Shown here: in pieces, positions 1 through 7,722 of the stretch
Layout: each line of letters begins with the position of its first letter
Position numbering within the stretch: position 1 is the first letter of the stretch
Source of the DNA: Desulfuromonadaceae bacterium
GTDB taxonomy: Bacteria > Desulfobacterota > Desulfuromonadia > Desulfuromonadales > Geopsychrobacteraceae
Reading direction: 5' to 3'
Assembly: GCA_016744555.1 (NCBI GenBank)
Contig: JADGED010000070.1
Coordinates: 1 to 10,926, forward strand
Length of the DNA: 10,926 nt
The notes under the pieces: model-generated
Seen by the model: only the letters and a program-made list of their open reading frames with translations
The model's database searches: none
What the model was told of the DNA's origin: nothing
Made by a program: the position numbers and the translations under genes

Positions 1-1
1 C

Positions 2-790
2 CTCCTCGCCGTGACCCTGGTCGATGAATTAACCGAGGCCGGTGGTCGAGGTAACAAAGAGTGCATTGGTCAGGGAGTAGCCAATATAGTTACCGGTTTC
101 TTCGGGGGCATGGGTGGCTGCGCAATGATCGGTCAAAGTATCATCAACATTACTTCCGGCGGCCGCGGCCGACTATCTGGCATAACTGCAGCTTTAAGCT
201 TATTAGCTTTTATTGTACTAGCTTCAAGCTTAATCGAAATGATTCCTCTGGCGGCGCTAGTTGGCGTTATGTTCATGGTCGTTATCGGCACCTTCGCCTG
301 GTCAAGTTTTCGCATCCTCCACAAGATTCCCCGCAGTGATGCCTTAGTACTAATCATGGTTTCTGGCGTCACCGTATTTGCCGATTTAGCTATTGCGGTA
401 GCGGTAGGAGTTATTGTTTCGGCACTGGTATTTGCTTGGGAGAGTGCAAAACGAATCGATTCTAGCAGTGTTATTGACGAACATGGGACAAAAACCTATC
501 GACTTAAAGGGCCACTGTTTTTTGCCTCGACCCAAAGTTTTTACGACCTATTCACCCCGCAGGAAGACCCAGAAGAGGTCATAATAGATTTTAGAAGTAC
601 CCGGGTTAGCGACCACTCTGCCCTCGAAGCCATCAACAGTTTGACCGAACGCTACTTAAAACAAGGGAAGAATTTACGCCTAAAAGGTCTCAGTGAAGAG
701 TGCCGCGCCCTGCTTGACAATGCCGGCAGCATGATTGAGGTAAACCACGACGATCCACGTTACCGTGTAGCGACTAACGAGCTAGCTTAA
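2..790 (+). CDS. SulP-family inorganic anion transporter with STAS domain (5' truncated)
   Basis: This is the C-terminal part of a secondary anion transporter of the SulP/SLC26 family, an inner-membrane protein that moves sulfate, bicarbonate or related anions. The frame is already open at base 2 and reads LLAVTLVDELTE, so the GTG at 11 is an internal valine and the true start lies upstream. The stretch ECIGQGVANIVTGFFGG and the following SGGRGRLSG are typical of the SulP core. Hydrophobic segments follow at about residues 57-75, 78-98 and 108-143 (counted from the GTG). A cytoplasmic STAS domain fills about residues 160-250; its DFRSTRVSDHSALEAI stretch matches the conserved region that contains the phosphorylatable Ser/Thr in anti-sigma antagonists. 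The stop is TAA, and a terminator-like hairpin follows 33 bases later. The family call is firm. The substrate (sulfate, bicarbonate or other) cannot be decided from this fragment. Confidence 0.93.
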   Translation, partial: LLAVTLVDELTEAGGRGNKECIGQGVANIVTGFFGGMGGCAMIGQSIINITSGGRGRLSGITAALSLLAFIVLASSLIEMIPLAALVGVMFMVVIGTFAWSSFRILHKIPRSDALVLIMVSGVTVFADLAIAVAVGVIVSALVFAWESAKRIDSSSVIDEHGTKTYRLKGPLFFASTQSFYDLFTPQEDPEEVIIDFRSTRVSDHSALEAINSLTERYLKQGKNLRLKGLSEECRALLDNAGSMIEVNHDDPRYRVATNELA

Positions 791-823
791 CGTTATACAA
801 ACCCCATAAACACATTTAGTAGC

Positions 824-872
824 AAACGCCACCTACCATGAATTACAACAGATTTTATGTAGGTGGCGTTTT
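824..872 (+). terminator. Rho-independent-like terminator after the SulP gene
   Basis: A perfect 13-bp inverted repeat (AAACGCCACCTAC at 824-836, GTAGGTGGCGTTT at 859-871) encloses a 22-base loop and ends in TTTT at 869-872. The stem is strong, but the T-tract is short and the loop long, so termination may be inefficient. It lies 33 bases after the SulP stop codon and upstream of the next gene's promoter, which fits a transcript boundary. Confidence 0.55.
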
Positions 873-930
873 AGTACGTACACCATCACTCCTACATAAA
901 CCTTCATCCTCATGCTTTAATTTTTTATCC

Positions 931-939
931 TGCTATACT
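931..939 (+). promoter_or_regulatory. Extended -10 sigma-70 promoter for the flavoprotein gene
   Basis: TGCTATACT at 931-939 combines the extended -10 element (TGn) with TATACT, five of six matches to TATAAT. No good -35 box sits 17 bases upstream, which extended -10 promoters tolerate. A T-run (921-926) lies just upstream. Transcription would begin near 946 and leave a leader of roughly 115 bases before the ATG at 1062. TTGACT also occurs at 965-970 and 982-987, but neither has a convincing -10 partner. Confidence 0.5.
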
Positions 940-1061
940 GGTTAAATTACTTTTATTCCCGTTATTGACTTAGAGTTTATTTTGACTACAAGCAAGCATT
1001 ATGGCAAAATAAAGATTAGCGAACACTAAACTGTTTTACTTTTCATTATGGAGAGGATGAT

Positions 1062-2567
1062 ATGCCTGAATTGAAAACCGAATATGACCTATGTGTTCTT
1101 GGCTGTGGCCCCGGTGGTTTTGCTGGCGCCATGCGAGCATTCGATTTTGGGCAGCACGTTTGTATAATTGAAGGTGGAGAGATTGGTGGTGCAGGGGTAA
1201 AATGGGGAGCATTAGCCTCCAAAACTATGTGGGAGCTATCGAAGGACTACGATGTAGCTACCCGCAGTGACCGCGGCTATAAAGTCGATAATATTAGTGT
1301 CGATTTTGAACAAGTAATGGACACAGTTAATCAAGCAGTTAAAGAACGTCAATATCAAATGTTGTCGCAACTGGAAACATTTTCTCCCCGCCGCTGGCAA
1401 GGAGAAGGCTCCGTCACTCTGGTTTCTGGCTGGGCATCATTTATCGATCGCAATTCGGTCAATGTCTGCAATGAAGCGGGCGAAACTCAAACAGTTAAGG
1501 CAAAAAACTTCCTAATTGCTACCGGCAGTCGCCCACGCTCTTACCCTGGAATAATGACAGATCAGGAGCGAATCCTAGACTCAAATGGGGTCCTATCGCT
1601 TAAAGACTTTCCAAAACGGTTGCTGGTAGTTGGTGCTGGGGTCGTTGGCTGTGAGTACGCCACTATCTTTTCAAATTTTGACCAAACCAAAGTCCACCTA
1701 GTTGACCATAAAGAGAGCGTTCTCCCTTACGAAGATACCGATGTCAGCCAATTTGTCCAAAAACGGTTGGAGGAAGATGGTGTAATTCTGCACCAATCTG
1801 CATCACTTAAAGACATTGTCAAAAAAGCAGATCACTTAGAGGTAATTCTTGATTATCCAGCTGGCAACAGCGAAATAGTCGAAGTAGACAAGGTTCTTAT
1901 TTCGGTCGGTCGCTGCCCGAATCTGCAATATCTCAATCTAGAGAAGGTTGGTATCGAGTTATCAGCAAATGGATTCTTAACCACTACAGATGAATGCCGA
2001 GTCGATGGCAACATCTTTGCTTGTGGGGATACAACCTGCCACCCAAATCTTGTAAACATAGCCGAACGAGAAGCCAGGATGATGGCCAAAGTGTTATTTG
2101 GGCAGGGGACATCCCACCTTAATTACCACAACATGTCTGCAATCATGTTTCTCAATCCATCGGTAGCCACAGTTGGTCTAAGTGAGCAACAATGCCAAAA
2201 ACAAGGGCGAAGCTACAGGGTTGCAATATTAAGCAATGAGATAATGGGACGACCAATTGCCATGCGATCGACCAAAGGTTTTATTAAAATCATGGTGACC
2301 GACGATGAGGATATGAAAATTTTAGGTATGCGTGCTGCAGGGCCACAAGTTTCGAATATTGTAATGGCAATTGCAAATTTAATGGATCACGATAAAGGAG
2401 CGGCAGACGTGTTGCGCTCGGTTTACCCTCACCCAAGCGTATCGGAAACTACACAAGAATGTTTAAGGTTATTGATAGGCAAATCAATCTATAAAGCCCA
2501 AGCATTCCCTCACTTAATGCGAGTTAACTGCTGGTCACCTGAAACCGGATACACGGATTGTGCTTAA
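1062..2567 (+). CDS. Dihydrolipoamide dehydrogenase/SthA-like flavoprotein lacking the redox-active disulfide
   Basis: This is a 501-residue class I pyridine nucleotide-disulfide oxidoreductase homologue, presumably a cytoplasmic FAD-dependent homodimer. The FAD dinucleotide-binding motif is GCGPGG at 14-19, the NAD-binding motif GAGVVG at 191-196, the second FAD contact ACGD at 320-323, and the dimerisation domain covers about 355-470. D215 at the end of the second NAD-domain strand suggests NAD(H) over NADP(H). The usual GGTCxNxGCxPSK active site reads GGAGVKWGALASK at 42-54, so both cysteines are gone (G45 and A50). The WG pair recalls soluble transhydrogenase SthA, which keeps one cysteine. 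The catalytic His-Glu pair survives as HPSVSE (H457, E462). A C-terminal tail carries C490 and C500. GGAGAGGA at 1050-1057 is a strong ribosome site for this ATG. Dihydrolipoamide reduction by the usual dithiol mechanism is unlikely; the substrate is unknown. The superfamily is certain. Confidence 0.88.
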   Translation: MPELKTEYDLCVLGCGPGGFAGAMRAFDFGQHVCIIEGGEIGGAGVKWGALASKTMWELSKDYDVATRSDRGYKVDNISVDFEQVMDTVNQAVKERQYQMLSQLETFSPRRWQGEGSVTLVSGWASFIDRNSVNVCNEAGETQTVKAKNFLIATGSRPRSYPGIMTDQERILDSNGVLSLKDFPKRLLVVGAGVVGCEYATIFSNFDQTKVHLVDHKESVLPYEDTDVSQFVQKRLEEDGVILHQSASLKDIVKKADHLEVILDYPAGNSEIVEVDKVLISVGRCPNLQYLNLEKVGIELSANGFLTTTDECRVDGNIFACGDTTCHPNLVNIAEREARMMAKVLFGQGTSHLNYHNMSAIMFLNPSVATVGLSEQQCQKQGRSYRVAILSNEIMGRPIAMRSTKGFIKIMVTDDEDMKILGMRAAGPQVSNIVMAIANLMDHDKGAADVLRSVYPHPSVSETTQECLRLLIGKSIYKAQAFPHLMRVNCWSPETGYTDCA

Positions 2568-2611
2568 GCTGTTACCATCAGCGACAATTGCCAAATATTA
2601 AGCATTCAAAC

Positions 2612-2646
2612 TTACACCGTAATCTCATTGGCAAAGATTACAGTAA
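2612..2646. terminator. Possible bidirectional terminator between convergent genes
   Basis: GTAATCT (2619-2625) and AGATTAC (2635-2641) form a 7-bp stem with a 9-base loop, and TTAC/GTAA (2612-2615 and 2643-2646) can extend it past an asymmetric internal loop. It sits between the stop codons of two converging genes (2567 and 2658). No clear T-tract follows on either strand, so this is a weak call resting mainly on position. Confidence 0.35.
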
Positions 2647-2657
2647 TTTATATGAAT

Positions 2658-4961
2658 TTACTGCGGTGCACTTGCTACAATTGGTAACTTAATGGTAAAT
2701 AGCGTTCCTTCACCAATGGTACTTTCCACTTGGATAGCTCCGTTGTGAGTTTGGATGATATCATAGGCAATGCTTAGGCCAAGCCCAGTCCCCTCACCCA
2801 CCTCTTTAGTGGTAAAAAAGGGCTCAAACAAATGGGATAAATTCTCTTCGGGGATACCACAACCATTGTCACGAATCGTGACTACTATCTGACCATCTTC
2901 GATGCTCGTACCAATATATATATCACCCTTATCATCAAATGCGTGGCTGGCATTAACAATCAGATTCATAAAAACCTGATTTAGCTGCTGTGGATAACAG
3001 TATGTAGATGGCAACTCCGCATAATTTTTATACATAGTCACATTATATTTCAATTCATTCCAAATAATACTTAAAGTTGAGTCGATGCACTGGTTGATAT
3101 CGGTCAAATCATAGCTAGCTTGATCTACTCGTGAAAAACTTTTCAGATTACTAACAATAGTCTTTACTCGGTTTACACCATCTAGCGACTCCTCAATTAA
3201 ATCATTGCTATCTTCAAGGATATAATCAATTTTCAACTTCTTTCGCTTCACAGCTAACTCCTCCAATACAGTATTATCTGCATGGTTAGTTAGCTCGTTC
3301 TCCTGCAATCCTATAAATTCATACGACTTTTTCAAGTACCTACTCAGCGAACTTAAATTGCTGCCAATAAACCCCAAGGGGTTATTAATTTCATGTGCCA
3401 CCCCTGCCGCCAATTGGCCGATTGAAGCCATTTTTTCCTGTTGTAACATCTGCGACTGATTAAGCTTCAACTCGCTATAAGCCTTGCTTAAAGCATCTTT
3501 ATTTTTCTGTAATTCTACCTCAGCTTGCTTGATGGAGGTGATGTCGCGGAAAGATTCAACGATACCGACAATATCGCCATTAGCGTCAAAGTGGGGGACT
3601 GAAAACGTCATATAAGTTAGCTCATTACCAGCTTTACCAGTCTTCACAAGGTTACCTACTACCTTACGTTCACCGGCAGCAATCCTAGAGATTGGACAGT
3701 GCGACGTTCCACAAGCGGCTCCTGGAAAAGTGTCGTAGCATTTGCTACCAATAATTTCCCTTTCAGTAAGCCCAGTCATCGACACAAAAGTTTGATTACA
3801 CAGGACAATATTAAAATCGTTATCGACGCGAAAAATTCCATCGGCAGTAGACTGAAATAGTTGATCAAGTTCAGAGTGCTCAGCCTTAATCTTCCGCTCT
3901 GACACTTTCAGCCGCTGCCCCCAAAACCGAAAATAAACCGTAGCACCTGACAACATAATCAACATAACTGTTATGCATAAAATAATTAACCAATATTGCT
4001 CAAACAGCTCTTTAATGGTTAGTTCAAGGGGTTTACTATAAGGCCCAATCTTTAATGTTTTGAGGCATTCATGAACACTTTGGTAATTTTGCGGGATAGT
4101 CCAGCCGGCAATTTTTCCTGCTTTAGCGGCAGGATGTTCAGACTCAAGGCCAAGAAGGGCCATACTGACTTGCTTTGCTAGCGCCTCAGGAACATGCTGA
4201 AGTTTTGCTAGCGGCCACTCTGGGTATAAACGTGTGCTGTGCAAAAATGGGAAGTTAAAATGTTTTTCATCTGCGTTCCAAAGGGGTAAAATGTAAAATT
4301 CATTTAAATCAATTTTTCCCTCTGCAGCCATTCTTTCAATAGTGTCACTTCGTACCGTTCCAGCATCTACCTCTCCATCACGAACGGCAAGAACTACGGC
4401 ATCATGAGTTTTGCCATACGTAAGTGAGCCGAAATCATTAAGGTAATTAAAATCATTTTCCTGCAATTCCCGCCAAGCCGTGATTGCACCACCAAAAGAT
4501 GTCGGATCAACCGCCATAAAGGTTTTGCCGTAAAGCTGGTCAACCTTACTAATTGGTTGATCAGTGCTACTAAAAATAACTCCGCCAAAAAGAGTATACC
4601 CTTTTCCTAGGCGTAAGTTTTCCATAGTAGCAATACGACTAGCACGATAATCGTACTCCATTTCTACATAGATAGCTGGGTTGGCAAGGAGAAAATCGAT
4701 TTTCTGGTTAGCAACAGCTTCTCTAACTTGATCAAATGGTAGCGGGACCAGTTCAAATTTAAGTTGTGGGATGGTTTTATTTAGGTAGTCGGCAGTAGGC
4801 TGCCACTGTTGAATGGCTCGCTCGGTTCCACGTTTTGCAAGCACACCCAACCTTACCGGACCAGTCTCGGCGCGGCACAAACTAAAGCCAAGCAAACTAA
4901 ACAGCATAACCGTGAAAAAGCAAAACATAACGTACACAATAAAAGAACGTTGGTAGGCCAT
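2658..4961 (-). CDS. Orphan sensor histidine kinase: PhnD/TtrS-like periplasmic domain, PAS, HisKA, HATPase
   Basis: This 767-residue inner-membrane sensor kinase starts with an uncleaved-signal-like segment at about 8-30. A periplasmic PhnD-type substrate-binding domain follows at about 35-295 (FDQVREAVANQKIDFLLANP at 76-95, then the SFGG stretch at 155-158), as in the tetrathionate sensor TtrS. A second membrane helix spans about 322-345. A PAS domain covers about 363-478 and contains three cysteines, C408, C417 and C422, in a CYDTFPGAACGTSHCP motif. The HisKA box GQLAAGVAHEINNPLG has its phosphoacceptor at H523. The ATPase shows an N box (N666, N670), DNGCG (698-702), FEPFF (712-716) and GEGTGLGLS (722-730). 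No receiver domain is fused and no response regulator is adjacent. GGAG lies five bases before the ATG. The kinase architecture is certain; the ligand is unknown, and phosphonate, tetrathionate or another small oxyanion are only family-based possibilities. Confidence 0.92.
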   Translation of the reverse strand: MAYQRSFIVYVMFCFFTVMLFSLLGFSLCRAETGPVRLGVLAKRGTERAIQQWQPTADYLNKTIPQLKFELVPLPFDQVREAVANQKIDFLLANPAIYVEMEYDYRASRIATMENLRLGKGYTLFGGVIFSSTDQPISKVDQLYGKTFMAVDPTSFGGAITAWRELQENDFNYLNDFGSLTYGKTHDAVVLAVRDGEVDAGTVRSDTIERMAAEGKIDLNEFYILPLWNADEKHFNFPFLHSTRLYPEWPLAKLQHVPEALAKQVSMALLGLESEHPAAKAGKIAGWTIPQNYQSVHECLKTLKIGPYSKPLELTIKELFEQYWLIILCITVMLIMLSGATVYFRFWGQRLKVSERKIKAEHSELDQLFQSTADGIFRVDNDFNIVLCNQTFVSMTGLTEREIIGSKCYDTFPGAACGTSHCPISRIAAGERKVVGNLVKTGKAGNELTYMTFSVPHFDANGDIVGIVESFRDITSIKQAEVELQKNKDALSKAYSELKLNQSQMLQQEKMASIGQLAAGVAHEINNPLGFIGSNLSSLSRYLKKSYEFIGLQENELTNHADNTVLEELAVKRKKLKIDYILEDSNDLIEESLDGVNRVKTIVSNLKSFSRVDQASYDLTDINQCIDSTLSIIWNELKYNVTMYKNYAELPSTYCYPQQLNQVFMNLIVNASHAFDDKGDIYIGTSIEDGQIVVTIRDNGCGIPEENLSHLFEPFFTTKEVGEGTGLGLSIAYDIIQTHNGAIQVESTIGEGTLFTIKLPIVASAPQ

Positions 4962-5094
4962 TACTGCTCCAGATTCGATACACAGTTAAATGTATACTAA
5001 CTACAAGCAAAACATTTTACGATTTTAAAAGGAGGTTTAATCCACCCCTTACCCAAACAATAATAGTGTTGTTTAATTATTGCAAGCCAAGAAC

Positions 5095-5132
5095 AAAAAA
5101 CAACTTAACGTGGCGCCAAACTTTTAGCTGTT
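5095..5132 (-). terminator. Possible terminator at the end of hrpB
   Basis: Read on the minus strand, AACAGCT (5132 down to 5126, spanning the last codons and the first base of the stop) can pair with AGTTGTT (5105 down to 5099) as seven base pairs including one G-U. The run of Ts from 5100 to 5095 follows directly. An 8-bp palindrome, TGGCGCCA (5111-5118), lies in the loop. The stem is modest, so this is a fair but unproven intrinsic terminator. Confidence 0.45.
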
Positions 5133-7634
5133 CCGTTTTTTCACCCCACGTTGTGCAACCGCAATGAGAGGATCATCTGGCCACGGGTGTTTAGGATAAC
5201 GCCCTTTAAGCTCTTTTTTGACCTCAGGGTAAGTATTCAGCCAAAAGCTGGACAAGTCACGGGTTACCTGCAACGGCCGCTGCGCTGGAGACAACAAATG
5301 CACCGTCAACACCACCCTACCCACAGCAATCGTTGGGCTTTTTTGCCAACCAAACAGTTCCTGTAATTTAACCGCCAATACTGGTTGTTCACAATCACTG
5401 TAATCAATGGAGACATTTGATCCACTTGGTACCTTGATGCGCAACGGCGCCAATTTATCCAACTGCTGCTGTTGCGCCCAACTCAAACGACTACGTAAAG
5501 CCTCAAGCACCTGTACTTTAGTTAGTGCTGCCATAGTCGTTACCCCCGTTAGCCATGGGGCCAACCAATCGTCAACCGATGCTAGCAAAGATTCAGCATC
5601 AAACTTTGGCCAATCAGTGACATCAGCATGCTTAACTACAAACCGTACTCGTTGTAGCCACTGCCGACTTTCTGCACTCCAGCGCAATCGATCTAAACCT
5701 ATCCGTTTTACTTGTTCAAGCATAAGCGGCAAGGCTTGATCGGCAGAAACTTTTTGTTGCCGCTGCGACAAAACCAAAGCATCTAAACGACGACTTTTAC
5801 GTGCAACTACCCGTTGTTCACCATCATCCCAAAACAGGTCGTCTTGCCACGGCAACTGCGCAGCAAAATGGTCGATAATTTGTTCGTGCGTAATTGCTGA
5901 ACCTAAATGAATAACGGCCTCACCATTACCACTGGTTTGAGTTTTTATTTTCGCCACGACCAACCATTCCAATGCTGTCAATTGGCTATGAAATGCTAAT
6001 TGCGCCCCTTTTCCACTCCGCAACTGGTAGTGTTTAAGACTATCTCCACGCCGTTGTGCTACTCGATCAGGAAATGCCGCAAGGAGCAATTTACCAACAG
6101 TTTCTACATCGCAAAGGACACTTTGTGGTTTCAGCCGTAAGCGTCGAAACAATAACTCCAAGCTCCGCTGACACTGCAACAGATTCCGTTCAGAAAGTTT
6201 TTTCATACGTGCTTGATGCCAATATTCAAGGCGGTCAACGATGTCGCTATAGGTGCTTAATGTTTGGCGTTGTTTGGGCAAAAAATCTGCCTCTTCAAGG
6301 ATTGTAGCTATCTCACAGGCAATGGTTTTCTCTTCTACAGTGCGAGCACTTACCACCATCGCCGCCAAACGTGGCTGCAGCGGTAATGCTGCCATCTGCT
6401 TCCCACGTGAAGTAATAAGGCCACTACCTTCATCCAGCGCCCCAAGCTGAACCAACAACCGTTTTGCCGCTTGCCAATGTGCTAATGGAGGACAATCTAG
6501 CCAGACTAATTGCTTCACGTCGGTCAATCCCCACAATGCTAACTCCAACGCCATACCGGTTAAATCGCAGCAGCTAATTTCAGCTGGCAGATACAGTTGC
6601 AGACCATCTTGCTTCGCTTTACTCCATAGACGATAACAATGTCCTGCTTGCACCCGTCCCGCACGGCCGGCACGTTGAATCGCACTGGCAGCAGAAATAT
6701 TACGGGTCACCAAACCATCCATCCCGCTAGCCACATTAAACATTAACCGGCGTTCCAAGCCAGAATCAATGACCACACCAACTCCAGCGATGGTCAAACT
6801 AGTTTCGGCAATATTGGTCGCCAGCACTACCTTCCGAATCTTGCTTGGTTGCAATGCATTCTGTTGCTGATTAAACGGTAGTGCACCATACAGTGGCGCT
6901 ACCAACAACTCATCTGCACTAAATCGCTCTTGCAACAAACGGCGACAACGATGAATCTCACCTACCCCTGGGAGAAAAACCAATAGATCACCGTACCCAT
7001 TTTTCAGCGCTAATGCTACGGCCTGCAGCACCTTATGCTCTAGAGTTGCATCGCTATCACCAAGGTAAACAGTTTCTACCGGAAAACTCCGCCCTTCACA
7101 ATGAAGCACGGGACAATCAGACAATAAGCTGGCAATCGCATCACAATCCAATGTTGCTGACATTATCAGCAGCTTCAAATCATCTCGTAATCCTTGTTGT
7201 GCATCAACACTTAATGCTAAACCAAGATCACTAGGCAAATTACGTTCGTGAAATTCATCAAAAATTATCAACCCCACACCTTCCAGCATTGGATCAGCCT
7301 GTAGACGTCGAATCAAAACTCCTTCTGTTATCACCTCAATACGGGTCTCTTTACTTACGCTACGCTCATGACGAATGGTATATCCAACGGTTGCACCTAC
7401 TGCCTCACCTAGAGCCTCGGCCATAAACCTAGCGGCATTCATTGCGGCAAGACGACGTGGTTCCAACAACAGGATTTTTTTCCCCGCCAACCAAGGTTGA
7501 TCTAGTAATGCCACCGGCACCCGTGTGGTCTTCCCTGCCCCTGGTTCAGCCTGCAAAACCAAACAACTATGCGCTGCTAACAATGTACGTAGTTCAGAAA
7601 GGATAGAGTCAATTGGAAGTGAAGTGTTTTTCAT
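5124..7634 (-). CDS. hrpB: ATP-dependent RNA helicase HrpB (DEAH/DExH-box)
   Basis: This 836-residue superfamily 2 helicase is close in length to typical bacterial HrpB (a little over 800 residues). Visible motifs in order are the P-loop AEPGAGKTT (29-37), LLLEPRR (55-61), the DEFH box (126-129), the SAT motif (159-161), FLPGVGEI (220-227), LATNIAETSLTI (271-282) and QRAGRAGR (320-327). The C-terminal HrpB domain ends with the family's PKHPWPDDP stretch. HrpB proteins are cytoplasmic NTP-dependent helicases; their cellular substrate in bacteria is poorly known, and no essential role is established. The ATG at 7634 has no recognisable Shine-Dalgarno, and no in-frame ATG lies between it and the upstream stop, so translation may be weak or start a little inside. 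It is separated from the upstream same-strand gene by 88 bases, so it is probably independently transcribed or only loosely coupled. Confidence 0.95.
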   Translation of the reverse strand: MKNTSLPIDSILSELRTLLAAHSCLVLQAEPGAGKTTRVPVALLDQPWLAGKKILLLEPRRLAAMNAARFMAEALGEAVGATVGYTIRHERSVSKETRIEVITEGVLIRRLQADPMLEGVGLIIFDEFHERNLPSDLGLALSVDAQQGLRDDLKLLIMSATLDCDAIASLLSDCPVLHCEGRSFPVETVYLGDSDATLEHKVLQAVALALKNGYGDLLVFLPGVGEIHRCRRLLQERFSADELLVAPLYGALPFNQQQNALQPSKIRKVVLATNIAETSLTIAGVGVVIDSGLERRLMFNVASGMDGLVTRNISAASAIQRAGRAGRVQAGHCYRLWSKAKQDGLQLYLPAEISCCDLTGMALELALWGLTDVKQLVWLDCPPLAHWQAAKRLLVQLGALDEGSGLITSRGKQMAALPLQPRLAAMVVSARTVEEKTIACEIATILEEADFLPKQRQTLSTYSDIVDRLEYWHQARMKKLSERNLLQCQRSLELLFRRLRLKPQSVLCDVETVGKLLLAAFPDRVAQRRGDSLKHYQLRSGKGAQLAFHSQLTALEWLVVAKIKTQTSGNGEAVIHLGSAITHEQIIDHFAAQLPWQDDLFWDDGEQRVVARKSRRLDALVLSQRQQKVSADQALPLMLEQVKRIGLDRLRWSAESRQWLQRVRFVVKHADVTDWPKFDAESLLASVDDWLAPWLTGVTTMAALTKVQVLEALRSRLSWAQQQQLDKLAPLRIKVPSGSNVSIDYSDCEQPVLAVKLQELFGWQKSPTIAVGRVVLTVHLLSPAQRPLQVTRDLSSFWLNTYPEVKKELKGRYPKHPWPDDPLIAVAQRGVKKRNS

Positions 7635-7685
7635 AAAATAACTAATATGCTTTGAATAACGAGGGTTGTAACCAGGACTTTAATT

Positions 7686-7705
7686 CCTTTGAATTTCAAG
7701 CAAGG
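7686..7705. repeat. Imperfect dyad upstream of hrpB
   Basis: The centre TTGAATTTCAA (7689-7699) is an 11-bp palindrome with one central base, and flanking CCTT/AAGG extends it with a 2-base asymmetry. It lies in the 88-base gap between hrpB and the membrane-protein gene. Its near-zero loop argues against an RNA hairpin and for a possible protein-binding operator. No partner regulator is identifiable. Confidence 0.25.
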
Positions 7706-7722
7706 GAAATTATTTTTCAAAA

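Noticed and set aside
11..13. GTG as a true start of the SulP protein.
   Set aside because: The frame is open upstream to base 2 and the residues before it (LLA) continue the conserved SulP sequence, so the gene is simply cut by the window edge.
1062..2567. Calling the flavoprotein lpdA or sthA.
   Set aside because: The active-site cysteines needed for lipoamide dehydrogenase are both absent, and the single cysteine kept by SthA is also absent, so neither symbol is justified.
5407..5739. A 110-codon plus-strand frame opposite hrpB.
   Set aside because: It lies entirely within a clear HrpB coding region, has Cys/Ser/Thr-rich antisense-type composition and no ribosome site; it is a shadow frame.
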